From the NCBI GenBank assembly GCA_965205255.1, contig OZ242051.1:496001-560000 (forward strand): 64,000 nt of DNA, given 5' to 3'. This document shows positions 55,432-63,486 of this stretch, piece by piece. Under the pieces are notes generated by a model. The model was not told where the DNA came from. It did no database searches and saw only the letters and a program-made list of their open reading frames with translations. This stretch comes from G965205255 sp965205255 (GTDB lineage: Bacteria; Pseudomonadota; Gammaproteobacteria; Pseudomonadales; Endozoicomonadaceae). Every line of letters starts with the position of its first letter. The stretch's first letter is position 1. The translations under genes and the position numbers were made by a program.

Positions 55432-55844
55432 TACATTATTCCTCGCTTAACGAAGACTGTTTTCACAGCAAGTTTTTGCGCAGCAAGCTCAAAGGCTTCC
55501 CGAGCTAACTCCTCTGAAACACCTTCCATTTCATAGAGCACGCGTCCTGGCTGAATTTGAGCCACCCAGTACTCTACTGCACCCTTACCTTTACCCATAC
55601 GAACTTCAAGAGGTTTTTTTGTAATAGGCTTGTCAGGAAAAACACGAATCCATATTTTACCACCACGTTTAACATGGCGGGTCATTACCCGACGAGCTGC
55701 CTCAATTTGACGAGCCGTGATTCTACCACGACCAATGGCCTTAAGACCAAACTCACCGAAACTTATTTTTGAACCACGCTGGGCCAGGCCACGGTTACGG
55801 CCTTTTTGTAACTTGCGAAACTTTGTACGCTTGGGTTGGAGCAT
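55431..55844 (-). CDS. rplP: 50S ribosomal protein L16
   Basis: 137 residues. MLQPKRTKFRKLQKGRNRG start; GKGKGAVEYWVAQIQPGRVL contains the Arg that is hydroxylated by the YcfD oxygenase in E. coli. Needed for the A site and peptidyl transferase centre. Confidence 0.98.
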   Translation of the reverse strand: MLQPKRTKFRKLQKGRNRGLAQRGSKISFGEFGLKAIGRGRITARQIEAARRVMTRHVKRGGKIWIRVFPDKPITKKPLEVRMGKGKGAVEYWVAQIQPGRVLYEMEGVSEELAREAFELAAQKLAVKTVFVKRGIM

Positions 55845-55855
55845 CGTCTGACCCT

Positions 55856-56560
55856 TTACTTCTTAGCCGCGGTTTTTTTTCGAGGGCGACGTGGTGCCTT
55901 TTTAGGCTGCTCTTCTACTTCAGCCTGCATACCACCAATAATTTCACCCTTGAAAATCCACACTTTAACACCAATCACACCATAAGTGGTATGCGCCTGA
56001 GCTGTTGCATAGTCGATATTTGCACGCAATGTATGCAAAGGCACACGACCTTCACGATACCATTCTGTACGAGCTATTTCAGCACCGCCTAAACGACCTG
56101 AAACCTGAATACGAATGCCCTTGGCGCCTAAACGCATAGCATTTTGCATTGCTCGTTTCATCGCGCGACGAAACATAACACGACGTTCCAGCTGACCCGC
56201 TATGCTCTGAGCTACAAGATAAGACTCAAGCTCAGGTTTACGAATCTCTTCAATATTAATGTGAACGGGCACACCCATGAACTCTTTTAGTTCATAGCGC
56301 ATACGCTCCACATCTTCACCTTTTTTACCGATAACGATACCAGGACGTGCTGTATGAATAGTTACTTTAGCACTTTGAGCCGGACGCTCAATATCTATAT
56401 CGCTGACTGAAGCATTTTTCAGTTTTTTGCGAATAAACTCACGCACTTTCAGATCTGAATTCAGTTTATCAGCATAATCACGCCCATCTGCATACCAGAC
56501 AGAAGAGTGCTTCTTAACAATTCCAAGGCGTATGCCTTTTGGATTTACTTTCTGACCCAT
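55856..56560 (-). CDS. rpsC: 30S ribosomal protein S3
   Basis: 234 residues. MGQKVNPKGIRLGIVKKHSS start, KH domain with GIVIGKKGEDVERMRYELKE and a basic Pro/Arg/Lys tail (KKAPRRPRKKTAAKK). mRNA entry site helicase component. 9-nt gap to rplV. Confidence 0.98.
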   Translation of the reverse strand: MGQKVNPKGIRLGIVKKHSSVWYADGRDYADKLNSDLKVREFIRKKLKNASVSDIDIERPAQSAKVTIHTARPGIVIGKKGEDVERMRYELKEFMGVPVHINIEEIRKPELESYLVAQSIAGQLERRVMFRRAMKRAMQNAMRLGAKGIRIQVSGRLGGAEIARTEWYREGRVPLHTLRANIDYATAQAHTTYGVIGVKVWIFKGEIIGGMQAEVEEQPKKAPRRPRKKTAAKK

Positions 56561-56569
56561 AACCGCTCC

Positions 56570-56905
56570 TTATACCTCAGCAACTTTTATAGTGATGTGG
56601 CAACTACGCTTTAAAATGCGGTCTGCACGGCCTTTAGCACGAGGACGAATACGTTTAAGAGTTTCACCCTCGTTAACATATGCGCCTGACACTTTTAAGT
56701 CGTCAATATCCATACCGTCATTATGCTCAGCATTAGCAATCGCAGATTGCAGAACTTTTTTCACCAGATCTGCTGCCTTCTTGTTGCTGAAAGTCAGAAT
56801 ATCTAATGCATCCTCAACCTTCTTTCCACGAATCATATCAGCTACCAGGCGCGCTTTCTGAGCCGAAATGCGAGCGCCCTTGTGGATAGCAGCTACTTCA
56901 TTCAT
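56570..56905 (-). CDS. rplV: 50S ribosomal protein L22
   Basis: 111 residues from ATG 56905 (MNEVAAIHKGARISAQKARL), the family start with GGAG upstream; the frame runs open further but the extension overlaps rpsS and is not real. The beta-hairpin lining the exit tunnel (GETLKRIRPRAKGRADRI) is complete. Confidence 0.96.
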   Translation of the reverse strand: MNEVAAIHKGARISAQKARLVADMIRGKKVEDALDILTFSNKKAADLVKKVLQSAIANAEHNDGMDIDDLKVSGAYVNEGETLKRIRPRAKGRADRILKRSCHITIKVAEV

Positions 56906-56915
56906 TTCCAACTCC

Positions 56916-57194
56916 TTAGCGCTTTTTCGCTTTTTTATCTGCCGCATGACCACGATAAGTACGTGTTGCAGCAAACTCACCAAGCTTATGCCCTACCATC
57001 TCCTCAGAGACAAAAACAGGCACATGCTGGCGACCATTATGTATAGCTATGGTAAGACCAACCATCTGCGGAATAATCATAGACCTGCGCGACCATGTTT
57101 TAATTGGGCGCTTGGATCTAGACTCTACCGCGTCCTCCACCTTCTTTAACAGGTGCAGGTCAATAAAAGGACCTTTTTTAAGTGAACGTGGCAC
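56916..57194 (-). CDS. rpsS: 30S ribosomal protein S19
   Basis: 92 residues. MPRSLKKGPFIDLHLLKKVE start, the RSMIIPQMVGLTIAIHNGRQ core. Head protein paired with S13. Lies between rplB and rplV. Confidence 0.98.
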   Translation of the reverse strand: MPRSLKKGPFIDLHLLKKVEDAVESRSKRPIKTWSRRSMIIPQMVGLTIAIHNGRQHVPVFVSEEMVGHKLGEFAATRTYRGHAADKKAKKR

Positions 57195-57214
57195 TACAAT
57201 ACCCTCTAATCAAA

Positions 57215-58045
57215 TTACTTGCGACTGCTACGACGGCGCATAATGAATTTATCAGTGCGTTTATTTGAACGTGTTTTACGCCCTTTTGTCGGCATACCCC
57301 ATGGACTAACTGGATGACGACCACCTGATGTTTTACCTTCACCACCACCATGCGGATGATCAACAGGGTTCATGGCAACACCTCGCACGGTAGGTCTGAC
57401 TCCGCGCCAACGTTTAGCTCCAGCCTTACCAAGCGAGCGTAAATTATGCTCGCTATTAGATACTTCACCCAAAGTTGCACGACAATCAGAGGCAATCTTA
57501 CGCATCTCTCCAGAACGCAAACGCAATGTTACATAAGCACCTTCACGCGCAACCAACTGAGCTGAACCGCCTGCCGACCGAACCATTTGCGCTCCCTTGC
57601 CTGCTTTCATTTCAATACAATGAATTACAGAACCCAATGGAATATTGCGCAATGGCAATGAATTACCAGGCTTTATTGGTGCATGAGAACCTGATACCAG
57701 CTCAACACCCGACTTTACACCTTTTGGCGCAATAATATAACGACGCTCACCATCGGTATATTTTAATAGTGCAATATACGCTGTACGGTTCGGGTCATAC
57801 TCTAAACGCTCGACAACTGCTGGAATACCATCTTTGTTGCGACGAAAGTCAATTACACGGTAATGTTGTTTATGACCACCACCAATATGACGAGTCGTAA
57901 TACGACCCTTATTATTTCGTCCACCAGATTTATTTTTTTTCTCTAACAAAGGCGCATAAGGACGACCTTTGTGAAGCTCAGGGTTAATCACTTTAACAAC
58001 AAAGCGACGCCCTGGAGAAGTAGGTTTACACTTAACAACAGCCAT
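57215..58045 (-). CDS. rplB: 50S ribosomal protein L2
   Basis: 276 residues. KCKPTSPGRRFVVKVINPEL start; VRGVAMNPVDHPHGGGEG includes the conserved His near the peptidyl transferase centre. One of the most conserved ribosomal proteins. 12-nt gap after rplW. Confidence 0.98.
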   Translation of the reverse strand: MAVVKCKPTSPGRRFVVKVINPELHKGRPYAPLLEKKNKSGGRNNKGRITTRHIGGGHKQHYRVIDFRRNKDGIPAVVERLEYDPNRTAYIALLKYTDGERRYIIAPKGVKSGVELVSGSHAPIKPGNSLPLRNIPLGSVIHCIEMKAGKGAQMVRSAGGSAQLVAREGAYVTLRLRSGEMRKIASDCRATLGEVSNSEHNLRSLGKAGAKRWRGVRPTVRGVAMNPVDHPHGGGEGKTSGGRHPVSPWGMPTKGRKTRSNKRTDKFIMRRRSSRK

Positions 58046-58057
58046 TGTTGCTCTCCT

Positions 58058-58354
58058 TTACTCGGCGTCAGCGAAATCGATATCGTGACCCGCCTCCAAA
58101 CTAACATAAGCCAGCTTTAAATCTGACCGCTTACCTGTACCACGCGCAGTACGCTTAGTTTTTCCTTTACGAACCAGTGTACGCACAGCTTTAACCTCAA
58201 CCTCATAAACAAGCTCAATTGCTTTTTTGATTTCCGGCTTTGTTGCGTCAATTCTTACTTTAAATACATATTGACCATGCTCTGCATCAATATGTGTTGC
58301 TTTTTCAGAAACATGAGGCGCACGGAGTACTTTTAATAAACGCTCTTGGTTCAT
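58058..58354 (-). CDS. rplW: 50S ribosomal protein L23
   Basis: 98 residues. RLLKVLRAPHVSEKATHIDA start; tunnel-exit docking site for SRP and trigger factor. Its start overlaps the rplD stop by 4 nt (ATGA), implying coupled translation. Confidence 0.97.
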   Translation of the reverse strand: MNQERLLKVLRAPHVSEKATHIDAEHGQYVFKVRIDATKPEIKKAIELVYEVEVKAVRTLVRKGKTKRTARGTGKRSDLKLAYVSLEAGHDIDFADAE

Positions 58355-58953
58355 CCCAGCATCTCCTCAAACTTCTTCACGGCTTCAACTGTCATTACTA
58401 CACTCTCATGAGCAATCAGACTTACCGGATCAATCGCAATCACATCACGCACATCTACGTGTGGAATATTACGTGCAGACAAATATAAATTTTGATCAAC
58501 TTCACCGGTGATAATTAACGCCTTGGAAACTTTAAGCTGACCAAGTCTTTCAATCATCTGCTTTGTCTTAGGCTCATTAATTATAAAGTCTTCAACAACA
58601 ACCAAGCGACCACTACGGGCAAGCTCTGAAAGAATAGAGCACATCGCTCCACGATACATCTTTTTATTCAGCTTATGCGAATGATCTTGTGGTTTTGCTG
58701 CAAATGTTTTACCACCACTACGCCAGATAGGACTACGAATAGTACCAGCACGCGCACGCCCTGTTCCCTTCTGTCTCCATGGCTTAGCTCCACCACCACT
58801 CACAGCACTGCGATTTTTTTGTGCTTTTGTTCCCTGGCGACTACCAGCAAGAAAAGCAACCACCGTCTGATGAATTAATGCTTCGTTGTAAACTGCACCA
58901 AATGCTTTATCGGAAACCTTTAAAGCCCCTGCACCTGTTACTTCTAATTCCAT
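58351..58953 (-). CDS. rplD: 50S ribosomal protein L4
   Basis: 200 residues. The tunnel loop GGGAKPWRQKGTGRARAGTI is conserved. In E. coli L4 also represses the S10 operon through the rpsJ leader; here the long gap between rpsJ and rplC may be the place to look. Confidence 0.98.
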   Translation of the reverse strand: MELEVTGAGALKVSDKAFGAVYNEALIHQTVVAFLAGSRQGTKAQKNRSAVSGGGAKPWRQKGTGRARAGTIRSPIWRSGGKTFAAKPQDHSHKLNKKMYRGAMCSILSELARSGRLVVVEDFIINEPKTKQMIERLGQLKVSKALIITGEVDQNLYLSARNIPHVDVRDVIAIDPVSLIAHESVVMTVEAVKKFEEMLG

Positions 58954-58967
58954 AGTTCAAACACTCC

Positions 58968-59630
58968 TCAGGCAGACACTGCTTTAATCGCAGGTTTAAT
59001 AACGACATCAGCACCTACCGGACCTGGAACTGCACCTTTGATTAACAAAAGATTACGATCAGAATCAACACGCACGATTTCTAAAGATTGTACAGTCACT
59101 TGCTGATTTCCCATTTGACCGGCCATTTTTTTACCTTTAAAAACCCGCCCGGGAGTTTGACACATCCCCGTCGATCCTGGCGCTCGGTGCGCAAGTGAAT
59201 TACCATGAGTAGCATCTTGAGTGCGGAAATTCCAACGTTTAACAGTACCCTGAAAGCCCTTGCCCTTGGATGTTCCGGAAACATCTACTGACTGACCTGC
59301 TAAAAACAGCTCTACAGTTAGCTCATCGCCAACCTTGTACTCTTCATCACCTGAAGTACGAAACTCCAACAGAGACTCACCAGCTTCTATACCAGCCTTT
59401 GCGAAAAGACCTGCATTGGGCTTGTTAACACGAGAAGCTTTCTTCTTGCCGGCTACGACTTGGATGGCATTGTATCCATCACTCTCAACTGTTTTCAGTC
59501 TGGAAATACGATTGGAATCTACCTCCACAACAGTGACAGGCAGAGAGTTTCCTTCCTCGGTAAAAATACGTGTCATTCCACGCTTTTTACCAAGCAGACC
59601 TATGGACGGCCTTTTGCTTTGATTTGACAT
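58968..59630 (-). CDS. rplC: 50S ribosomal protein L3
   Basis: 220 residues. IGLLGKKRGMTRIFTEEGNS start; HRAPGSTGMCQTPGRVFKGK and the MAGQMGN segment with the Gln methylated by PrmB. Separated from rpsJ by 211 nt, unusually far, with its own promoter candidate. Confidence 0.98.
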   Translation of the reverse strand: MSNQSKRPSIGLLGKKRGMTRIFTEEGNSLPVTVVEVDSNRISRLKTVESDGYNAIQVVAGKKKASRVNKPNAGLFAKAGIEAGESLLEFRTSGDEEYKVGDELTVELFLAGQSVDVSGTSKGKGFQGTVKRWNFRTQDATHGNSLAHRAPGSTGMCQTPGRVFKGKKMAGQMGNQQVTVQSLEIVRVDSDRNLLLIKGAVPGPVGADVVIKPAIKAVSA

Positions 59631-59704
59631 TATCTACCTCAAAAATTGTGTACGGGGCTATTACCCACTATGGCCGCCCATCTCAGAGCGTTACACCAAC
59701 GAGC

Positions 59705-59732
59705 ATTCTACCACAAACAAAACAATAACCAA
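59705..59732 (-). promoter_or_regulatory. Candidate promoter between rpsJ and rplC
   Basis: On the minus strand TTGGTT (59727-59732), 16 nt, TAGAAT (59705-59710). Transcription would start near 59698, about 68 nt before rplC. The 211-nt gap (59631-59841) is otherwise without a gene. Confidence 0.45.
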
Positions 59733-59841
59733 CATAAAACCCGAAATTAATCAAACTATTATGCTTTTTACCCTTGAATCTGTTTAATAGTAAAATTGTC
59801 GCTTTCGTTAATAGGGCTAATCTCAACCCGATTAATACTAA

Positions 59842-60165
59842 CTAACCTAGACTGATCTGAACTTCAACACCTGCAGCCAGATCCAGCTTCATTAACGCAT
59901 CAACTGTTTTTTCAGTTGGCTCAACGATGTCTAACAAACGCTTATGTGTGCGAATTTCATACTGATCACGCGCATCTTTGTTAACGTGCGGAGAGGTCAA
60001 TACCGTAAAACGCTCTTTACGTGTTGGCAGGGGAATCGGACCACACACCTGAGCACCTGTCCGCTTGGCAGTCTCTACAATTTCCAGAGTAGATCGGTCA
60101 ATTAAACGATGATCAAAAGCCTTGAGACGAATTCTGATTTGTTGAGTTTTTGCCCGCTGACCCAT
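59842..60165 (-). CDS. rpsJ: 30S ribosomal protein S10 (NusE)
   Basis: 107 residues. IRIRLKAFDHRLIDRSTLEI start; LPTRKERFTVLTSPHVNKDA core. Also acts in antitermination with NusB. First gene of the block. No tuf, fusA or rpsL lies upstream; the neighbour is the divergent lolC. Confidence 0.98.
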   Translation of the reverse strand: MGQRAKTQQIRIRLKAFDHRLIDRSTLEIVETAKRTGAQVCGPIPLPTRKERFTVLTSPHVNKDARDQYEIRTHKRLLDIVEPTEKTVDALMKLDLAAGVEVQISLG

Positions 60166-60236
60166 CTTAAAAACCTAATATATTTAAAGAACATAGTAAG
60201 CGCCGGCAAATTTTACCGACACACAAAAAGATGAAG

Positions 60237-60265
60237 ATTATAAAAGGATGATATCATCACGTCAA
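60237..60265 (-). promoter_or_regulatory. Strong sigma-70 promoter of the S10 operon
   Basis: On the minus strand TTGACG (60260-60265), 17 nt, perfect TATAAT (60237-60242), about 65 nt of leader before rpsJ. Best sigma-70 match in the window. Confidence 0.8.
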
Positions 60266-60700
60266 GCTTTATCATAAGAACACTGGGTAACTGATGATTT
60301 ATCTGATCTGTAAACCCCCTTCATTGCATCATTTTCGAGATTCAAACACTTAACAATAAACTAAAGAGGATCTTCTTTTCTGGCTCGCACACTCAAGTGA
60401 CTCGTTGAAAACAAATATCCGGTAAAACATCGTCAACAAAACAAATTCATTCTTATATTAATAGACTTAAAATACCAATCAAAATCCTTATCTTCACAAC
60501 ACCAATAAACCTAATATCTGAATTAAACTCAAAACCCAAGTAAAAATCTTTTCAAAGCAATGAAAAGTTAACTTTTAAAAATACTAAAGTACTTAAATCT
60601 AACCACACAATCAGTCACTTTATGTCTTTTTTTTATGCCTTACACCATCTTCTATGCAATAATGCATGCTTGCAAAAGATGAACACAAGGTGAAGCATGA
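60266..60700. other. Divergent intergenic region between rpsJ and lolC
   Basis: About 430 nt beyond the S10 promoter without a gene. AT-rich; AAGGTGAAG at about 60688-60696 is the lolC ribosome binding site. No clear lolC promoter identified by eye. Confidence 0.4.
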
Positions 60701-61948
60701 ATGTTTAAACCGTTAGCCTTATTTATTGGTTTACGCTACACACGGGCAAAGCGCCGAAATAATTTTATTTCGTTTATTTCTGCCATGTCTATGGCTGGAA
60801 TGGTGCTTGGTGTTGCCGTATTAATTATTGTTATGTCAGTGATGAACGGTTTCGATCAGCAGTTGCAAACCCGCATTCTTGGAATGGTACCTCAGGCAAC
60901 AGTATCCGGAGTAAACGGCTCAATAAAAAACTGGAAACACGTAATGAAACAACTTCAGCAAAGCAAGGGAGTGGTAGCAGCTGCACCTTTTTCAGAAAGC
61001 CAAGGTCTTGCAACAACAAATGGTGTCGTGCAGGGGATTATGTTAAATGGCATAACCCCCTCTCTTGAAACCCATGTTTCCATTATTGGTAATCATATGC
61101 ATCAGGGTTCTTTGTTCAGTCTTCAGCCAGGCAAATTCAACGTAGTAATTGGTGATCTTTTAGCACAAAAACTAGGTGTCAGTCTCGGCGAAAAAATTAC
61201 CATAATTCTTCCTAGCGCTTCTGTAAACCCAATGGGGGTATTTCCTCGTATGAAGAGGTTTAATGTTTCCGGTATTTTTTCTATAGGTGCTAATCTTGAT
61301 GAAACTCAGGCCTATATTAATATTCGAGATGCTGCAGCTTTTTTAAGGCTACCCGCAGGAAGCGTTCAAGGAATTCGTTTGAAAGTAAGCAACCTTTTTG
61401 ATGCCGAACCCATTGCATGGAGTGCGGCATCTAAACTGCCGGAATCCTATTATGTAAATACTTGGACGCACAGTTACGGACAACTTTTTTCAGCTATTCA
61501 CATGGAAAAAATGATGGTTGGGTTATTACTTTTTTTTCTGGTAGGCATTGCAGCCTTTAACATTATTTCCACTTTGATGATGGTGGTCAATGATAAAAGG
61601 GGAGATATTGCCATTTTAAGAACTTTTGGCGCATCTCCTTCAATGATTATGGTCACATTCATGGTACAGGGAACCTTTATCGGAATTGTGGGTTCCTTTA
61701 TTGGCGCTGTGCTTGGTATTTTGGGTGCGCTCAATATCTCTACCATTGTTGCATGGATACAGCAGATGCTAGGTATTCAGATTTTGAGCCCTCATGTTTA
61801 CTTTATCAGCTATTTGCCGTCTGATCTTCACTGGCAGGATGTAGCAGTCATTTGTGGGATCAGTTTTATTTTAAGCTTTCTGGCAACCCTTTATCCTGCT
61901 TGGCGAGCAGCTAAAACTCAACCTGCGGAGGCCTTGCGCTATGAGTAA
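60701..61948 (+). CDS. lolC: Lipoprotein-releasing ABC transporter permease (LolC/LolF type)
   Basis: 415-residue inner-membrane permease that extracts outer-membrane lipoproteins for LolA. N-terminus PLALFIGLRYTRAKRRNNFI, first transmembrane helix about 25-50 with VMSVMNGFDQQLQTRILGMV, a periplasmic domain of about 210 residues, three C-terminal helices (about 268-400) and a FtsX-like end (LATLYPAWRAAKTQPAEALR). Overlaps lolD by 8 nt. Only one permease gene is present; no lolE follows lolD, so it may act as a homodimer, as in LolDF systems. AAGGTGAAG precedes the ATG. Confidence 0.93.
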   Translation: MFKPLALFIGLRYTRAKRRNNFISFISAMSMAGMVLGVAVLIIVMSVMNGFDQQLQTRILGMVPQATVSGVNGSIKNWKHVMKQLQQSKGVVAAAPFSESQGLATTNGVVQGIMLNGITPSLETHVSIIGNHMHQGSLFSLQPGKFNVVIGDLLAQKLGVSLGEKITIILPSASVNPMGVFPRMKRFNVSGIFSIGANLDETQAYINIRDAAAFLRLPAGSVQGIRLKVSNLFDAEPIAWSAASKLPESYYVNTWTHSYGQLFSAIHMEKMMVGLLLFFLVGIAAFNIISTLMMVVNDKRGDIAILRTFGASPSMIMVTFMVQGTFIGIVGSFIGAVLGILGALNISTIVAWIQQMLGIQILSPHVYFISYLPSDLHWQDVAVICGISFILSFLATLYPAWRAAKTQPAEALRYE

Positions 61949-62639
61949 TCCGCAAGCTGAATCTTCAGATATTATTGTTTCATGTAAAAATATCAGCAAA
62001 TCTTATACCCAAGGTGCTGATATTATTAACGTACTCAACTCCCTCAATTTTACTGTTAGACGAGGCGAACGTATTGCCGTGGTAGGTAGCTCAGGCTCTG
62101 GAAAAACCACTTTCCTTAATCTGCTGGCCGGTATTGATGCACTTTCAGAGGGCGAGATATACATCGACCAACAACCTGTGCATTCACTTAAAGGGAAAGC
62201 CCTTACCATGTTTCGTAATCAATGCTTAGGGTTTGTTTATCAGTTTCACCACCTTTTGCCGGAGTTTACGGCATTGGAAAATGTATCAATGCCGTTGCTT
62301 ATGCAAAAGAAGCTGAAAATACATGATATTAAGGTCAAAGCTAAAATCATACTGGAGCAAGTGGGACTTGGGCACCGCATCAGACACAGGCCTTCAGCAC
62401 TATCGGGTGGCGAGCGACAAAGAGTTGCGATAGCCAGATCTCTAATTACTTCACCACCTGTGGTATTGATGGACGAACCTACGGGGAATCTTGATCAGAT
62501 CACTGCCGATGCCATTCAGGAAATGATGCTTAAACTGAGTGTCAGGCACCAAACCAGCTTTATTGTAGTAACTCATGATCTGACACTGGCAGAAAAACTC
62601 GATAAAATCTATCAGTTAAGTAATGGGCAATTTATCTGA
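61941..62639 (+). CDS. lolD: Lipoprotein-releasing system ATP-binding protein LolD
   Basis: 232-residue ABC ATPase. Walker A GSSGSGKTTFLN, Q-loop YQFHHLLPEFTALEN with the LolD-specific wording, signature LSGGERQRVAIARSL, Walker B VVLMDEPTGNLD and the switch His in VVTHDLTLAE. Starts inside the end of the permease gene. Followed by a strong terminator, so the operon ends here. Confidence 0.95.
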   Translation: MSNPQAESSDIIVSCKNISKSYTQGADIINVLNSLNFTVRRGERIAVVGSSGSGKTTFLNLLAGIDALSEGEIYIDQQPVHSLKGKALTMFRNQCLGFVYQFHHLLPEFTALENVSMPLLMQKKLKIHDIKVKAKIILEQVGLGHRIRHRPSALSGGERQRVAIARSLITSPPVVLMDEPTGNLDQITADAIQEMMLKLSVRHQTSFIVVTHDLTLAEKLDKIYQLSNGQFI

Positions 62640-62706
62640 ACTTATATTCCATTATTGGCAAAACTCTAAACCAGAATTTTCCGGTTTTTCTTGGTAGCTC
62701 GCTGTG

Positions 62707-62736
62707 AGAGCACCTAATCATACTAGGTGCTCTTTT
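62707..62736 (+). terminator. Rho-independent terminator of lolC-lolD
   Basis: AGAGCACCTA - 7-nt loop - TAGGTGCTCT, perfect stem, then TTT, 68 nt past the lolD stop. Confidence 0.85.
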
Positions 62737-62812
62737 ACCTCCGGACAAACAACAGAGAATCAACCTGCGCTCTCAAACAGCACAAATAGCGATGAAAAAG
62801 AAAAAGCAAGAA

Positions 62813-63184
62813 TTAATAACACTTGTATGTAAATGTGACTGTTGCCAGAGCATCTTCCAGACTAGCTGAGTAACAATGCAAGTATGCCCAATGTTTTAAA
62901 GCAATGTGCTCAAGCCTATAACACCTGGCTGAAGCGCCATCTTCAGCGTTAATTTTCACTTTTACTTCGCGGGGGTAACCTTTATTAGTATCGCAATTAA
63001 GATGAAATTGCCTGCCTTCTTCCCGATGCAGAGTGAAAGTGTTATCTGTCACTCCGGATGAGTTTATTATCGTGCTTTTATCGCAGACTTTTGAATGACA
63101 GTAAAAATCATAGATCAAACCTGCATTTGCCACATTAGCACACAAGAAAATCATCAGAAAAATCAGAATTAATTTATTTAACAC
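62813..63184 (-). CDS. Small secreted cysteine-containing protein
   Basis: 123 residues from a GTG start (63184) with AGAGGA 7 nt upstream. Signal peptide MLNKLILIFLMIFLCANVANA. The mature part of about 100 residues has six or more Cys (YCHSKVC, NC, RC, HC, YKC) and is mostly beta in appearance. No family recognised; not clearly alignable to the other small secreted proteins. Extracytoplasmic, probably disulfide-bonded. Confidence 0.7.
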   Translation of the reverse strand: MLNKLILIFLMIFLCANVANAGLIYDFYCHSKVCDKSTIINSSGVTDNTFTLHREEGRQFHLNCDTNKGYPREVKVKINAEDGASARCYRLEHIALKHWAYLHCYSASLEDALATVTFTYKCY

Positions 63185-63365
63185 ATCAAAATCCTCTAAC
63201 TCAAAAGCATAATAATCACAATATTCTTATGTGATATCCTTGATTAACAGAGACGATTTTATTTGCAAAAAAAACATCCAGCTTATCAGTAAAATCAACA
63301 AGGAAAACACCTTTGTGCTTTTTGACTCAAAAAACCTCATGAAGTGTAGAAGTAATATATGCTTT

Positions 63366-63486
63366 ATACCAAGATCTATTATAACTACTGTGATGAGCAA
63401 TAGCTCAACAGTTACGATATGCTTTTACATATAACAATAAGATCAGAGAAATAACGCAATAAGAAGTAATATGCAGATTTTGGTAT
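63366..63486. repeat. MITE-like dispersed repeat, copy 8
   Basis: Left end ATACCAAGATCTATTATAAC and right end ATGCAGATTTTGGTAT are inverted repeats. ACTACTGTGATGAGCAATAG and ATAACAATAAGATCAGAGAA match the family; the centre is shortened. It touches the end of the DUF2062 gene. Confidence 0.7.
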
